Shown in pieces: positions 45,801 through 51,995 of a DNA stretch of 64,000 nucleotides. The notes beneath the pieces are model-generated. The model made no database searches. It saw only the letters and a program-made list of their open reading frames with translations, and was not told the DNA's origin. The stretch comes from Megalobrama amblycephala. Taxonomy: Eukaryota; Chordata; Actinopteri; Cypriniformes; Xenocyprididae. Numbering within the stretch: position 1 is the stretch's first letter; each line of letters begins with the position of its first letter. The DNA is taken from NCBI RefSeq assembly GCF_018812025.1, contig NC_063058.1, forward strand, positions 18,677,797 through 18,741,796, in the 5' to 3' direction. A program made the translations under genes and the position numbers.

Positions 45801-47716
45801 CCAACAGCAGTCATGGCGAAAACAGTGATATTATTATTTCTGGGAGGCTGATTTGGAACAGAACATAATTGAAGCAGATGCAGCGGCTATCGGTGACTAA
45901 CACCTGTTTAATGATGCATGCCAGACTATTTTATAATTACAAGGGTGTTAATAATGTCTGGTTTATAATCTACATGACCACGAATAATTATGTGGAGTTA
46001 CACTACTTGCAGAAAATATCAAAGATTTCAATAGTATATAGGTTTTTACAGTACTGTCTATAGTTAAGCACTTTGTACTCTTGTTATAAATTGCCATAGC
46101 AAACTACCATAACTTTATGTGCCACACCATACCACTAACTACCATATGAAGGTATTCTCTTCTTTAATATAGTTTCACATTATATTACATTTTGTTTTCA
46201 CATGCTAATGTAACAGCCATGACTATAATAAAGCAGCATAAAATACAAATATTCCAGCTGTGTATCTTCAATAATATGATTTAGCCTGTGTAGCAAAACA
46301 TTTGGCGTTTCATTCAACTTGTGTCTGAGTTGGATTTCATACGGTAGCAGATGATTGGACGAGGGCGACACTTCGCCCGCGGCCTCCTCTTTCATGTTTC
46401 AGCTGTCTCCGGAGCCTCCTTCAACACTGTAAGACTCCAAATCCTTGAGGCTCTTCTTCAGAAGCAACCACTTTAGGAACATCACTTTTCTTTTGACATT
46501 GTTCTGAAAGGCTTTGGTGGTTGTATTTCATACTCTATTTACTGGCTGAAAGAAGTATGTTTCTCGAGGTATTCATGTAGCTTTGATTTCTCATTTAGAG
46601 TCTCTTGGATTCTGCATTAGAAGGACGCATTAACACCAGGATGCTTTTAGCTCTGTGGGATTTTAAAGGGTTAGTTCACCCAAAAATGAAAGTACTGTCT
46701 TTAATTACTCGCCTTCATGTGTTCCACACCCGTAAGACCTTCATTAATCTTCGGAACACAAATTAAGATATTTTAGTTGAAATCCGATGGCTCAGTGAGG
46801 CCTGCATAGCCAGCAATGACATTTCCTCTCTCAAGATTCATAAAGGTACTAAAAACATATTTAAATCAGTTCATGTGAGTACAGTGGTTCAATATTAATA
46901 TTATAAAGCAACGAGAATATTTTTGGTGCGCCAAAAAAACAAAACAACTACTTATTTAGTGATGGCCGTTTTCAAAACACTGCTTCAGGAAGCATCGGAG
47001 CATAAATGAATCAGTGTATCGAATCAGCTGTTCGGAGCGCCAAAGTCACGTGATTTCAGCCGTTGGCAGTTTGACACGCGATCCGAATCATGATTTGATA
47101 CACTGATTAATTTGTGCTCCGATGCTTCCTGAAGCAGTGTTTTAAAATCGGCCATCACTAAATAAGTCGTTATTTTGGGGGGTTTTTTGGCACACCAAAA
47201 ATATTCTCGTTGCTTTATAATATTAATATTGAACCACTGTACTCACATGAACTGATTTAGATGTGTTTTTAGTACCTTTATGGATCTTCAGAAAGGAAAT
47301 GTCATTGCTGGCTATGAAGGCCTCACGGAGCCATCGGATTTCATCTAAAATATCTTAATTTGTGTTCCGAAAATTAACGAAGGTCTTACGGGTGTGGAAC
47401 GGCATGGGGGTAAGTAATAAATAAACTTTAATTTTTGGGTGAACTAACCCTTTAAGAAACCTGTTTTTCTGAGAAGTATTGTGGTTAATGTTCCTAAATC
47501 AACATCCTGTTTGGTCCTGGAACAACTTTGTCATTGTTCACTCATTTTGATGTGTATTGTGTCTTGCAGGGAGGCTCCATTCAGAATAGGAAGTCAAAGC
47601 GTTGTTTGGAATTGGTGGAAAGTGCGGAAGTGGATCACGGATATCAGCTGGCCCTTCAGAAGTGCAGCAATCAAAAATGGACGATTACCAACATATTGCC
47701 TGGGAAAGTTCTATAG
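8647..47716 (+). CDS. galnt18: Polypeptide N-acetylgalactosaminyltransferase 18-like, exons 2-11 (gene overview, 5' partial)
   Basis: Ten coding exons join in frame: 8647-8839, 10557-10723, 13497-13680, 16864-17061, 20307-20421, 26999-27184, 30469-30606, 34487-34582, 42119-42283, 47570-47716. They give 528 visible residues and a TAG stop. The family transfers GalNAc from UDP-GalNAc to Ser/Thr as a type II membrane protein of the secretory pathway. Visible parts are a short stem, a GT-A catalytic domain (about residues 65-345 of the fragment) with a DAH metal-binding motif at 172-174 and [11 protein letters not shown] at 275-285, and a C-terminal ricin-type lectin domain (about 394-528). Tyr in place of the usual Trp in WGGEN places it in the GALNT8/9/17/18 subfamily. 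The lectin stretch [12 protein letters not shown] and the ending CSNQKWTI resemble GALNT18 rather than GALNT9 or GALNT17. About 80 residues (tail and membrane anchor) should lie in an exon upstream of the window. No frameshift or premature stop is seen. Members of this subfamily show weak or no activity in vitro, so catalytic function is inferred. Confidence 0.93.
9028..10279. repeat. 39-bp minisatellite, about 32 copies
   Basis: The core unit contains GCGAACGCAAAGTTTTTCGG and GGGAACAAACGCTTTGCAA. Because 39 is a multiple of three and the unit has no stop in most frames, long open frames of up to 440 codons appear on both strands (e.g. [13 protein letters not shown] and its shadows). The centre (about 9200-10000) is almost homogeneous; the edges carry variants (TTTCTCAGGGGG at the left, ACACAATG and TTTTGTGAGCG at the right). 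It lies inside galnt18 intron 2 and is GC-rich compared with its flanks. Confidence 0.92.
10557..10723 (+). CDS. galnt18: galnt18 exon 3
   Basis: A pyrimidine tract and TTGCAG precede 10557; the donor is CG|GTGAGG. The exon completes the split Gly codon and encodes [30 protein letters not shown] and [12 protein letters not shown], the first beta-alpha-beta part of the GT-A fold that holds UDP. It ends in phase 1. Confidence 0.93.
11157..11224. repeat. (TA)n microsatellite in galnt18 intron 3
   Basis: More than 30 uninterrupted TA units followed by a few TTA units. The surrounding 11.2-11.6 kb is AT-rich with no other feature. Confidence 0.9.
11635..12015. mobile_element. Cyprinid TGTGACCC...GGGTCACA element, copy A (right end displaced)
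   Basis: It begins TGTGACCCTTGTCCACAAAA and has the same interior as the intact element at 24391-24804, in the opposite orientation. Its right terminus stops at GACTGGTTTTGGACCA. A matching end fragment (TGTGGTCCAGGGTCACA) appears only at 12421-12437, about 400 bp further on. Confidence 0.7.
12438..13496. other. galnt18 intron 3, candidate conserved non-coding sequence
   Basis: No gene. The segment 12950-13330 is compositionally balanced and repeat-free (e.g. GGTTGCCATGGTGAGACAGG, AATATTAGTGTCTGATG) and could be a conserved enhancer-type element. This is an inference from composition only. Confidence 0.25.
13497..13680 (+). CDS. galnt18: galnt18 exon 4 (metal-binding DAH motif)
   Basis: The acceptor is TCAAAG before 13497 and the donor is TG|GTCAGT. 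It encodes [51 protein letters not shown]. The DAH at fragment residues 172-174 corresponds to the DxH motif that binds Mn2+ and the UDP-GalNAc diphosphate. The exon ends inside the Trp codon that follows FNVG. Confidence 0.93.
14102..15297. mobile_element. hAT-type element, 1.2 kb, non-autonomous
   Basis: Ends TAGGGCTGTCAATCGATTA and TTATTTTGACAGCCCTA are inverted. A perfect 8-bp duplication ATATTAAA flanks it at 14094-14101 and 15298-15305. The interior has no transposase. The AT microsatellite directly before it is older intron sequence. Confidence 0.88.
15306..16863. other. galnt18 intron 4, no gene
   Basis: AT-rich, repeat-poor intron sequence up to exon 5. Nothing coding and no RNA gene was seen. 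Confidence 0.4.
16864..17061 (+). CDS. galnt18: galnt18 exon 5
   Basis: Acceptor ATCTAAG and donor AG|GTATTC. It encodes [53 protein letters not shown] and the start of the loop before the Gal/GalNAc-T motif. It is in frame with both neighbours (phase 2 in, phase 2 out). Confidence 0.93.
17185..17542. mobile_element. hAT-type foldback MITE, 358 bp
   Basis: Ends TAGGGATGTGCAACGATTAA and its near-perfect inverse TTGTTGCACATCCCTA. The 8-bp duplication CTCATGGT is perfect (17177-17184 and 17543-17550). The two arms are complementary over about 170 bp with a TA-rich centre, so the whole element is one hairpin. Confidence 0.92.
17630..17915. mobile_element. Probable degenerate hAT-like relic
   Basis: Starts GGGTACGTTTACACAACAAC and ends GTCATGTAAACAGCCCC, roughly inverted. 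The same start occurs at 51998 (GGGTACGTTTGCACGACAAC). No clear target duplication. Confidence 0.4.
17916..18950. other. galnt18 intron 5, no gene
   Basis: AT-rich intron sequence between two transposable elements. Nothing recognisable. Confidence 0.4.
18955..19932. mobile_element. TTAA-target DNA element, copy 1 (978 bp)
   Basis: Termini AGGTGCAATATGTAAG and CTTACATATTGCACCT are perfect inverts and TTAA lies on both sides (18951-18954, 19933-19936). A second copy with the same orientation is at 62510-63513. TTAA duplication fits Kolobok or piggyBac-type elements. The 136-codon minus frame inside ([17 protein letters not shown]) recurs in the other copy but resembles no transposase I know. 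Confidence 0.85.
20307..20421 (+). CDS. galnt18: galnt18 exon 6 (YGGEN motif)
   Basis: Acceptor TTTACAG, donor AGG|GTAAGA. It encodes [38 protein letters not shown]. The Gal/GalNAc-T motif starts YGGEN instead of WGGEN, the mark of the GALNT8/9/17/18 group. The exon ends in phase 0. Confidence 0.94.
20616..20693. repeat. (GT)n microsatellite in galnt18 intron 6
   Basis: About 38 uninterrupted GT units beginning 195 bp after exon 6. Potential Z-DNA former. Confidence 0.95.
20730..21230. other. Candidate conserved non-coding element in galnt18 intron 6
   Basis: A 500-bp repeat-free block of balanced composition in an AT-rich intron, with homeodomain-like sites (GCTAATGATAAC, GTAATTAGCC). It is open on both strands for 120-160 codons, but has no exon-like boundaries and the peptides resemble nothing known. 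A conserved regulatory element is the best guess. Confidence 0.3.
21731..23242 (+). mobile_element. Tc1/mariner element with IR/DR ends, defective
   Basis: Inverted termini of about 200 bp: ATTCCAAAAAAGTTGGGACA near 21739 and its inverse near 23215-23234. Each arm has a second, inner copy of the same motif (near 21924 and 23032), the IR/DR layout of Sleeping Beauty-type elements. The right TA target remains (23243-23244); the left TA has mutated. Confidence 0.88.
22055..23021 (+). pseudogene. Tc1-type transposase, broken
   Basis: The first frame (22055-22594) starts [20 protein letters not shown], has the helix-turn-helix DNA-binding region ([20 protein letters not shown]), and reaches the first catalytic Asp ([11 protein letters not shown]). 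It then stops at a TGA created by an apparent deletion of some tens of bases. The remainder continues near 22675 with the second Asp ([10 protein letters not shown]) and the Glu ([11 protein letters not shown]), but has another stop at 22867. A relic, not functional. Confidence 0.88.
23245..24390. other. galnt18 intron 6, no gene
   Basis: Mixed intron sequence. 23470-23730 has somewhat higher GC, but no gene or clear repeat was seen. Confidence 0.4.
24391..24804. mobile_element. Cyprinid TGTGACCC...GGGTCACA element, copy B (complete)
   Basis: Ends TGTGACCCTGGACCACAAAA and TTTGTGGTCCAGGGTCACA are inverted over more than 20 bp. A 414-bp non-coding, probably hAT-derived MITE in reverse orientation to the copy at 11635. 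Confidence 0.85.
24900..25400. repeat. AT-rich minisatellite, about 100-bp unit, 5 decayed copies
   Basis: The marker CAGAGAATATATCATGAAA recurs at about 24946, 25050, 25148 and, decayed, 25260 and 25343. Each is followed by CCCAGTG(C/T)TGAT and an ATT tract. Confidence 0.8.
25400..26998. other. galnt18 intron 6, candidate conserved block
   Basis: Poly(T)/poly(A) tracts to 25640, then about 900 bp of repeat-free, balanced sequence (25690-26560) that may contain conserved regulatory DNA. No exon was seen before exon 7. Confidence 0.3.
26999..27184 (+). CDS. galnt18: galnt18 exon 7
   Basis: Acceptor TGTAATCAG, donor CAG|GTACTA. It encodes [59 protein letters not shown], the C-terminal half of the catalytic domain with the conserved CGG and CSR(I/V)AHIER segments. 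Phase 0 at both ends. Confidence 0.95.
27288..27672. mobile_element. Probable degenerate hAT-like MITE
   Basis: GGCCCCGTTTACACTAGT at the left is echoed inverted by CTAGTGTAAACGGAGACC near 27599. Boundaries and target duplication are unclear. Confidence 0.45.
27676..27796 (-). mobile_element. tRNA-derived SINE, 3' part, split by a hAT element
   Basis: On the minus strand a B-box-like GGTTCGATTCTC is followed by a conserved core (GAAATGACTGAGATGCCCTT, then GAGCAAGACACCTAACCCCC) shared with fish tRNA-SINEs. The 5' head continues beyond the inserted hAT element, from 29206 to about 29240. Confidence 0.65.
27797..29205. mobile_element. hAT-type element, 1.4 kb, non-autonomous, inserted in a SINE
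   Basis: Ends TAGAGGTGTAACGATTCAC and GATTCACAGCCCTA, with a perfect 8-bp duplication CTTTAGAC (27789-27796 and 29206-29213). Near the ends are many ATCGAATCG-type subterminal repeats. A GC-rich centre (28000-28200) has no transposase. Confidence 0.88.
29599..29795. mobile_element. Short hAT-type MITE with (TA)n core
   Basis: Inverted ends TAGTGCTTTCAAATCGA and TCGATTTGACAGCACTA. The centre is a TA microsatellite (about 29655-29714) with TGTA units. It is nested inside a fragment of the ACTACCGTTCAAAAGTTTGG repeat group (29440-29845). Confidence 0.7.
30469..30606 (+). CDS. galnt18: galnt18 exon 8
   Basis: Acceptor TGTGTGCAG, donor GTA|GTGAGT. It encodes [45 protein letters not shown], which links the catalytic domain to the lectin domain. 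Phase 0 at both ends. Confidence 0.93.
30607..31251. other. galnt18 intron 8, dispersed repeat fragment
   Basis: 31000-31235 is a partial copy of the fish repeat that ends GACCCCAAACTTTT (see 57405-59290). The rest is AT-rich intron. Confidence 0.5.
31252..33761. mobile_element. Inverted-terminus element filled with a satellite (copy 2), higher-order repeats
   Basis: The left end TGTTTCCACCACTATATAAA and right end TTATTCCGAGGTGGAAACA correspond to those of the element at 3759-5581. Inside is a degenerate array of about 20-22 bp units (AGTCAGAATTGCAAGATATA, AACTCACAATTGCAAGTTAT). Larger blocks repeat: the marker GCAAAATATAAACTTGGAAT occurs at 31371, 32100 and 32932, giving higher-order units of 729 and 832 bp. 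The minus-strand frames ([12 protein letters not shown]) are array shadows. Confidence 0.78.
33762..34486. other. galnt18 intron 8, candidate conserved block
   Basis: 34200-34400 is repeat-free and balanced, with sites such as CCTAATTGGCATTC and GCATAATTAACAG. Candidate conserved non-coding element. No gene. Confidence 0.3.
34487..34582 (+). CDS. galnt18: galnt18 exon 9 (lectin alpha repeat)
   Basis: Acceptor CATGTAG, donor CAG|GTTAGT. It encodes [19 protein letters not shown] and [13 protein letters not shown], the first (alpha) repeat of the ricin-type lectin domain. The alpha repeat has CVD in place of CLD. Confidence 0.92.
34583..36310. other. galnt18 intron 9, no gene
   Basis: Ordinary intron sequence. 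35690-36060 is somewhat richer in GC, with a GGGA-repeat (GAGGGAGGGAGGGAGGGA near 36020). No exon between exons 9 and 10. Confidence 0.4.
36312..36850. mobile_element. Degenerate hAT-type relic
   Basis: GTGTAACAGTACATGTATTC at the left, with an inverted, eroded counterpart around 36800-36850 (CGAGGTATGTACCAAAATGT). The right tip is replaced by a TA microsatellite. Confidence 0.5.
36895..38520 (+). mobile_element. Tc1-like element with IR/DR ends, nearly complete
   Basis: Inserted at TA within a TA microsatellite (TA at 36893-36894 and 38521-38522). Inverted repeats of about 215 bp start CAGTGGGTACGGAAAGTATT and CAGTAGGTATGGAAAGTATT. Each holds an outer and an inner AAGTATTCAGACCC-type motif (inner at about 37091-37107 and 38310-38326). 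The two arms are over 90% alike by eye, so the copy looks fairly young. Confidence 0.92.
37275..38305 (+). pseudogene. Tc1 transposase, one apparent frameshift
   Basis: The N-terminal part starts at 37275 ([19 protein letters not shown]) with the paired-like DNA-binding region, and reaches LKCKTFG near 37440. There the frame is lost through an apparent deletion of a few bases. The rest (37439-38305) is fully open: an AT-hook-like GRRALVREV region, first Asp in [13 protein letters not shown], glycine-rich [11 protein letters not shown], second Asp in [11 protein letters not shown], and Glu in [11 protein letters not shown], the DD34E triad. It ends QKGASTKY. The start codon of the open 289-codon part would be TTG, which is another sign that it is a broken frame. 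Confidence 0.88.
38521..40232. other. galnt18 intron 9, no gene
   Basis: Repeat-poor intron sequence, compositionally even (38800-39800). Nothing coding. Could hold conserved regulatory elements, but nothing specific is visible. Confidence 0.3.
40233..41042. mobile_element. Long-arm foldback MITE (AGGGATAGTTAACCC group), 810 bp
   Basis: The left arm starts AGGGATAGTTAACCCAAAAA and the right arm ends GGCTGAACTAACCCT. The arms are complementary for about 350 bp each, around a centre with inverted GAAGCTTCGAAGCTATATGA sequence. The right flank has TTAA and the left TTAT. Related to the copies at 46667 and 61404. Confidence 0.85.
41043..42118. other. galnt18 intron 9 end, no gene
   Basis: 41575-41735 is a fragment of the TTCAAAAGTTTGGG repeat group. 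The rest is AT-rich intron up to exon 10. Confidence 0.4.
42119..42283 (+). CDS. galnt18: galnt18 exon 10 (lectin beta repeat)
   Basis: Acceptor TGTTACAG, donor CAG|GTATAC. It encodes [55 protein letters not shown]. Codon use here is GC-rich (several CG-ending codons), unlike the AT-rich introns around it. The alpha repeat ends in QNV and the beta repeat in LSW, so neither keeps a strict QxW. Confidence 0.93.
43395..44335. repeat. Satellite array built from ACTCGTTAAATTTCGAGAAAA
   Basis: Tandem units of about 22 bp (e.g. CTCGTTAAATTACGAGAAAA) alternate with GTCGAGATAAAATGTTGAGA to make blocks of about 65-120 bp. The last segment (44275-44340) is inverted relative to the array (TTTATTCTCAACATTTTATC), so the array ends in a foldback. 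Confidence 0.85.
44488..44833 (+). pseudogene. Tc1-like transposase fragment (C-terminal third)
   Basis: Two overlapping frames together read [13 protein letters not shown], then [20 protein letters not shown] with the catalytic Glu, to [18 protein letters not shown] and a stop. It is followed by GGTGGTCATAATGTTACGCC, which matches the inner end of a Tc1-type terminal repeat. A frameshift occurs near 44605 and the N-terminal two thirds are absent. Confidence 0.8.
44994..46666. other. galnt18 intron 10, candidate conserved blocks
   Basis: 45020-45900 is repeat-free, balanced in composition and rich in TAAT-type sites (GAGCATTAATAATTCAGAGG, GGTGGATGAATTAATATATG). Candidate long-range regulatory DNA. 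No exon seen. Confidence 0.3.
46667..47451. mobile_element. Long-arm foldback MITE (AGGGTTAGTTCACCC group), 785 bp
   Basis: TTAA at 46663-46666 and 47452-47455 flanks ends AGGGTTAGTTCACCCAAAAA and TTTTTGGGTGAACTAACCCT. The arms are complementary almost to the centre (about 380 bp each). It ends 118 bp before galnt18 exon 11. Confidence 0.9.
47570..47716 (+). CDS. galnt18: galnt18 exon 11 (lectin gamma repeat and stop)
   Basis: Acceptor GTCTTGCAG. It encodes [39 protein letters not shown] and a short NILPGKVL tail before TAG at 47714-47716. The gamma repeat keeps CLE and a true QxW (QKW). Confidence 0.94.
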   Translation, partial: GGSIQNRKSKRCLELVESAEVDHGYQLALQKCSNQKWTITNILPGKVL

Positions 47717-48880
47717 GCATGGTGTCTAGAGGACATATCACTGGATATACAGTAGACTGAGACACTGTATCCCTTTACACACATCGCTGTGTCATCAGCT
47801 AGAAGACAGAGAGCTGTTCTCTGTTATTTAACACTGTAAACATCTTCATGTCTTGTGCCAGACCTCAAAGACATCATGAAAAGTCTCCTGAATTTCATTT
47901 TGTCCAAAAGAGATGATTGGTTTAGAAATACTGATTCTGAAAGGGATAGTTCTCCAAAAATGAAAATTCTTTCATCATTTACTCATCTCATGTTGTTCAA
48001 AACCTGGGGTGCTTTTGCCAAAATCATTGTTAGCCAACTATGGTAACAAGTTCTGTCATTATCAGCATAGTTCAACGAGTCAGTGTTTCCCGAAACCATA
48101 ATTCAAACGAACAACAAAGTTGTGTGGTTGGAAAGGCAGCTCTTGATTTGTGGTTAGAAGCATAGTTTATCAAAATAAGCAAGTTGATGTTCAATACAAT
48201 CTATATCTTTCGTTTCGAAAATATGCAAATTTCATTTACATCTTTTTGTCAAGAGATTTAAAGCACGTTTTTGAAGAGTGAATCTGAAAATAAATTAAAA
48301 TAACTGAGAATTAATCCTCAGATGCCATGTCCGTAAAATCTGGCGTTGATTCAATCTCAAACGTTTTAATTAAAAGAAGTTATTACTCTACCACCTGAGT
48401 GACATCATTAACCAACGTGGTTGAATGACAAATTTGCGACAATGTGGTTTCGGGAAAAAGACTAGCTAGTTGATTTCTAGAGTTATGCCGTTGTAAACCA
48501 CAAAAGAAGATATTTCGATTAATGTTGGTTTTGAGCATTGACAAAAAAATAACACTCAAAAAATAATTTCTCAAAATATCTGGTCTTCCGCAGAAGAATG
48601 GCATACAGGTTTGGATCGACATGAGGGTGAGTAAATGATGACGGATTTTTTTTTTTTTTTTGGGCAAACTGTCACTTCAAATGTTCTGCTGTATGATTGT
48701 ATCTTGTGTATTTAAGCATTTAGTAATTTAGCTACTGTGTAGCACCAATTTAAAATGTTTTTCTTTTTCTCAGGTTCGTTAATGCTGGCTGTGATTATTT
48801 GATGTGGAAAAAGATGTTTTATAAATGTAAATAATCTTTCTAAATAATATTAAAGACTTTTAACTCTTCATGCTTGAATT
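47717..48880 (+). other. galnt18: Probable galnt18 3' UTR
   Basis: This stretch follows the stop codon and has no coding potential. Candidate poly(A) signals are AATAAA at 48289-48294 and ATTAAA at 48849-48854. Which one is used cannot be decided here, so the end is approximate. Much of it (47942-48678) is a decayed inverted-repeat MITE. Confidence 0.5.
47942..48678. mobile_element. Decayed inverted-repeat MITE inside the galnt18 3' UTR
   Basis: The left end begins AGGGATAGTTCTCCAAAAAT and the right end has an inverted, eroded counterpart around 48600-48678 (CATGAGGGTGAGTAAATGAT). It belongs to the same general group as the elements at 40233, 46667 and 61404, whose ends read AGGGTTAGTTCACCCAAAAA. 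There is no open reading frame. Confidence 0.6.
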
Positions 48881-51800
48881 TTACATATGAAACAAAATGT
48901 TCTACTGGTTTAAACTGGTTTAAAACTTCTAAAACACAAGTTTAAAATGCTTGCAGGCCATCTAACCAACTAAAACCGGATTTTCATTCAAATACCATTG
49001 GTGAAAAAAATAGCATATGCTATGGTATAAAAACTTAATTTAGGTTCAGGCAGAAATCTCTATTCATATGTTTTTTCTAATCAAAAAGAGAGTTCTGGCA
49101 TTCACAGAAATGAAAGTTCCACATTCACAGTTTGTGCTTTTGAGAAAATCTCTTATGTCCTGCCTTAACATGTACCATGGGACAAAACCCATTTATTTAA
49201 AGTCAGGAACACTTGACAACCTCAATTGAGCTCTGAGCTATCCAAATCCCTCAAATCTCCAAAGCGCAGATACACACGTTGATTTAACAAGGAAGGTTTC
49301 ATGAGTCTTTCTGCTTAAAAAGGTTTACTAGAAAACATTGGAACATGCTGAAACTCCAAAGACAGAACTCTCATGGAAGTGCATAACTATTTTAGGTTTT
49401 GGTGAATCTCATCCACACGTTTTTGGTACGATCTGCTTTCACCCCACTGAAGGTTAGGGTTACCGGTGGATCTTCATGTTTACTTTTTTCCAAAAATCGC
49501 ATGTTTCCATAAGCATAACATCATACAATTTAATTTGAAAGCATCAATCATTTTCGATTTGTTAACTTAGTGGCTAATTCAAATGAATTCAGTTCTCATT
49601 CATACATTTTCACCCCACTGATGGTTAGGGTAACCGGTGGACCTCATGCTTTTTTCTAACAATCATATGTTTTCATACGAACTTGTAAAATGATGTTTTC
49701 TCATGAGATCCGGTTGGAACTGACGATCATTTCTTGCTATATTTAAGCCACAAAAGTGTCTCAACATTCTCTTGTTAAAGCAACTTGAATGAATCTCCTC
49801 CATGCCCTGTGATAGGAATGAATCTAAATGAGTTTTAGAAGTGCATTTGTCAGAAGTCTCAAATATACCTGCATCCTTGAAATAGTTTGTATCGATTCAA
49901 AAAAGCAAAAAAAAAAAAAATACAGATTATATGAAACAATTTTTCATCTTCCTTCTATTTCTCTCTGCACTTCCAGACCTGTCAGAAATACAGTTTGCCT
50001 CCTGAGATGATAAAACTCCTATTCCGACTGACCTTCTGAGGGGGAAAATGAACATCTTTTTATGTATTGAAACACAACGGTTGTACACAAAAGCTCTTTA
50101 TAAGATCTTGAATGGAAATGGAAGACAATGATGTTAAAATATATATATCTGACTGAATGCAGTTGCAGCATTGTTTGCTATTTCTATTATTCGACATCTT
50201 TTAGACTGTAAAACTGAACAACAATAACATTGTCACATCTGTAGTGACTACGAATGGTTTACTACATCCATATATATGGCCTTGATGATGAACCCGCTCC
50301 TTCCCCTGCTGTATTTTACTGCTGAGTAACCAGAAGAATTAATTTAGCAATATAAATTCTGCGCATGATCATTAATCAAAGGTATTAAGGCAGAACTGTC
50401 CCCGCTTCAGTGTCTCATTGATGAGAGTATTAGAAGTGTGAGAAGCCCAGAGCATTTCATGAGCTTGTTATCAGGCTTTAAAAGTGTTGGGTTAGCACTT
50501 CTGAACCTCATAATCCCACAGGCTGGGAAGCCAAACCCCCTGAGTTTATTCAATTACTGTATTCTCCCATAAGGCCCTTTCACTATCTGCTATAGTGCTT
50601 GAAGTGTTGTGCAAATGGGGCAAGCAATAAGAATACTGAACATGGAGAAATTTTGTTTCTCTATTTTGACATATATCCGAGTGAAACCACTTTTCAAATG
50701 TAGAAAAAATGTAGGGTGGGACTTGATTTTGTCCATGGGGAATTGATTGGATGGCAGGTGCGAAAGCGAGGCTGTGAGGAATAGATGTACCGTGTTTTCA
50801 ATGGCATCCACTGTAAAAAGCTGTATAAATTAAAAATTACAATTAATAAAATAACAATTATAATTGTCCACAGCTCATATTGTTGGGAGTATTTTTGTCT
50901 AGTGAAATTCCTTGGAAAGCTCATTTTTGCAGTGTTTTGTCAGCAGAACAATCCAAACACACATTAAAAAACAGTACAACCCACTGAAGAGATTTACTGC
51001 AAGTCTATCCCTCACAGCCTCGCTTTCATTCGTGTTAAAAATCAAAGATGGCACTGCTGTAAATAAGGTCTATTGCCGTGATCTCATGTGAGTGACGTTT
51101 TCCCGCCCTCACGCCAGTACACGTCATGAGAGAAGGGAAGAGATGTCGCTGCAAGACGGAGAGGAGGTTACTTTGATTAAAGATTATGAGGGCACATGAA
51201 TTAAAAAAATAACTTCTCAGGCTCCTTCAGGGCATCGTGTCGATGACCCATACCGAGTTTTGTTCCGATTGGCCTCTGTTAACCTTGTCTCAAATTTCAT
51301 TGGCCAATGGCAGCCATGTTTCTCAAGATATGCCAATGTCCTCATAGGCTATGATGCCTCCTTGGACCAAGACAATGCATGCCAAATTTCAAGTCAATCG
51401 GACTAACGGTTGCATAGTTATAGCTTTTTTCATGTTTTTTTCATGTTATAGCGCCACCAAGTGTTCTTTTTTTTTACTGTGACTAAAGATTGAGCCCATA
51501 CACATATGTACCGAGTTTGGTGAAAATATCTCATTTATTTCAAGAGTTATAGCCATTTTAGTAAAAGTGGCTCCGCCCATTTTGAATGCTTTGGCGCCCT
51601 TTTGCGACCGTGAATTAAAATTTCAACTTTTTTTTATTATTGATATTCAGACTCCAGAGAATCTTTCTGCACTGGTTTGGTTCCGATCGAGTGAAAAACC
51701 TAGGACTAGTTAGCAAAAGTATGTTTTGGACAAAATTCAAAATGGCGGAAAATTTTCTTGGCGGAAATGAAATCGGATATGCACGAGTATTTATGGTGAC

Positions 51801-51995
51801 GATAAAAGTTCTACTTTAAGTATTGTATAAAACATTTTTGAGTAGATAGGCTATAAAAACAGGCTAACGTTTATTGGGAATACTCGATTTTCATTGGTGA
51901 CTGAAACCGGCGCTACTTTCATGTTAGTCATATCTATCTGCTGACTCGCTATCTCATTTTTTATACAAACACAAATGCCGCCATCTTGTGTCTCA
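48881..51995. other. Intergenic region between galnt18 and pyurf, part 1
   Basis: No gene seen. 49430-49680 has two related segments (GGTTAGGGTTACCGGTGGA and GGTTAGGGTAACCGGTGGA). 50280-50600 is a repeat-free candidate conserved block. 50760-51030 is bounded by a 19-bp inverted pair (GAAAGCGAGGCTGTGAGG). 51230-51600 looks like a fragment of a dispersed repeat (CGAGTTTTGTTCCGATTGGC). Confidence 0.35.
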
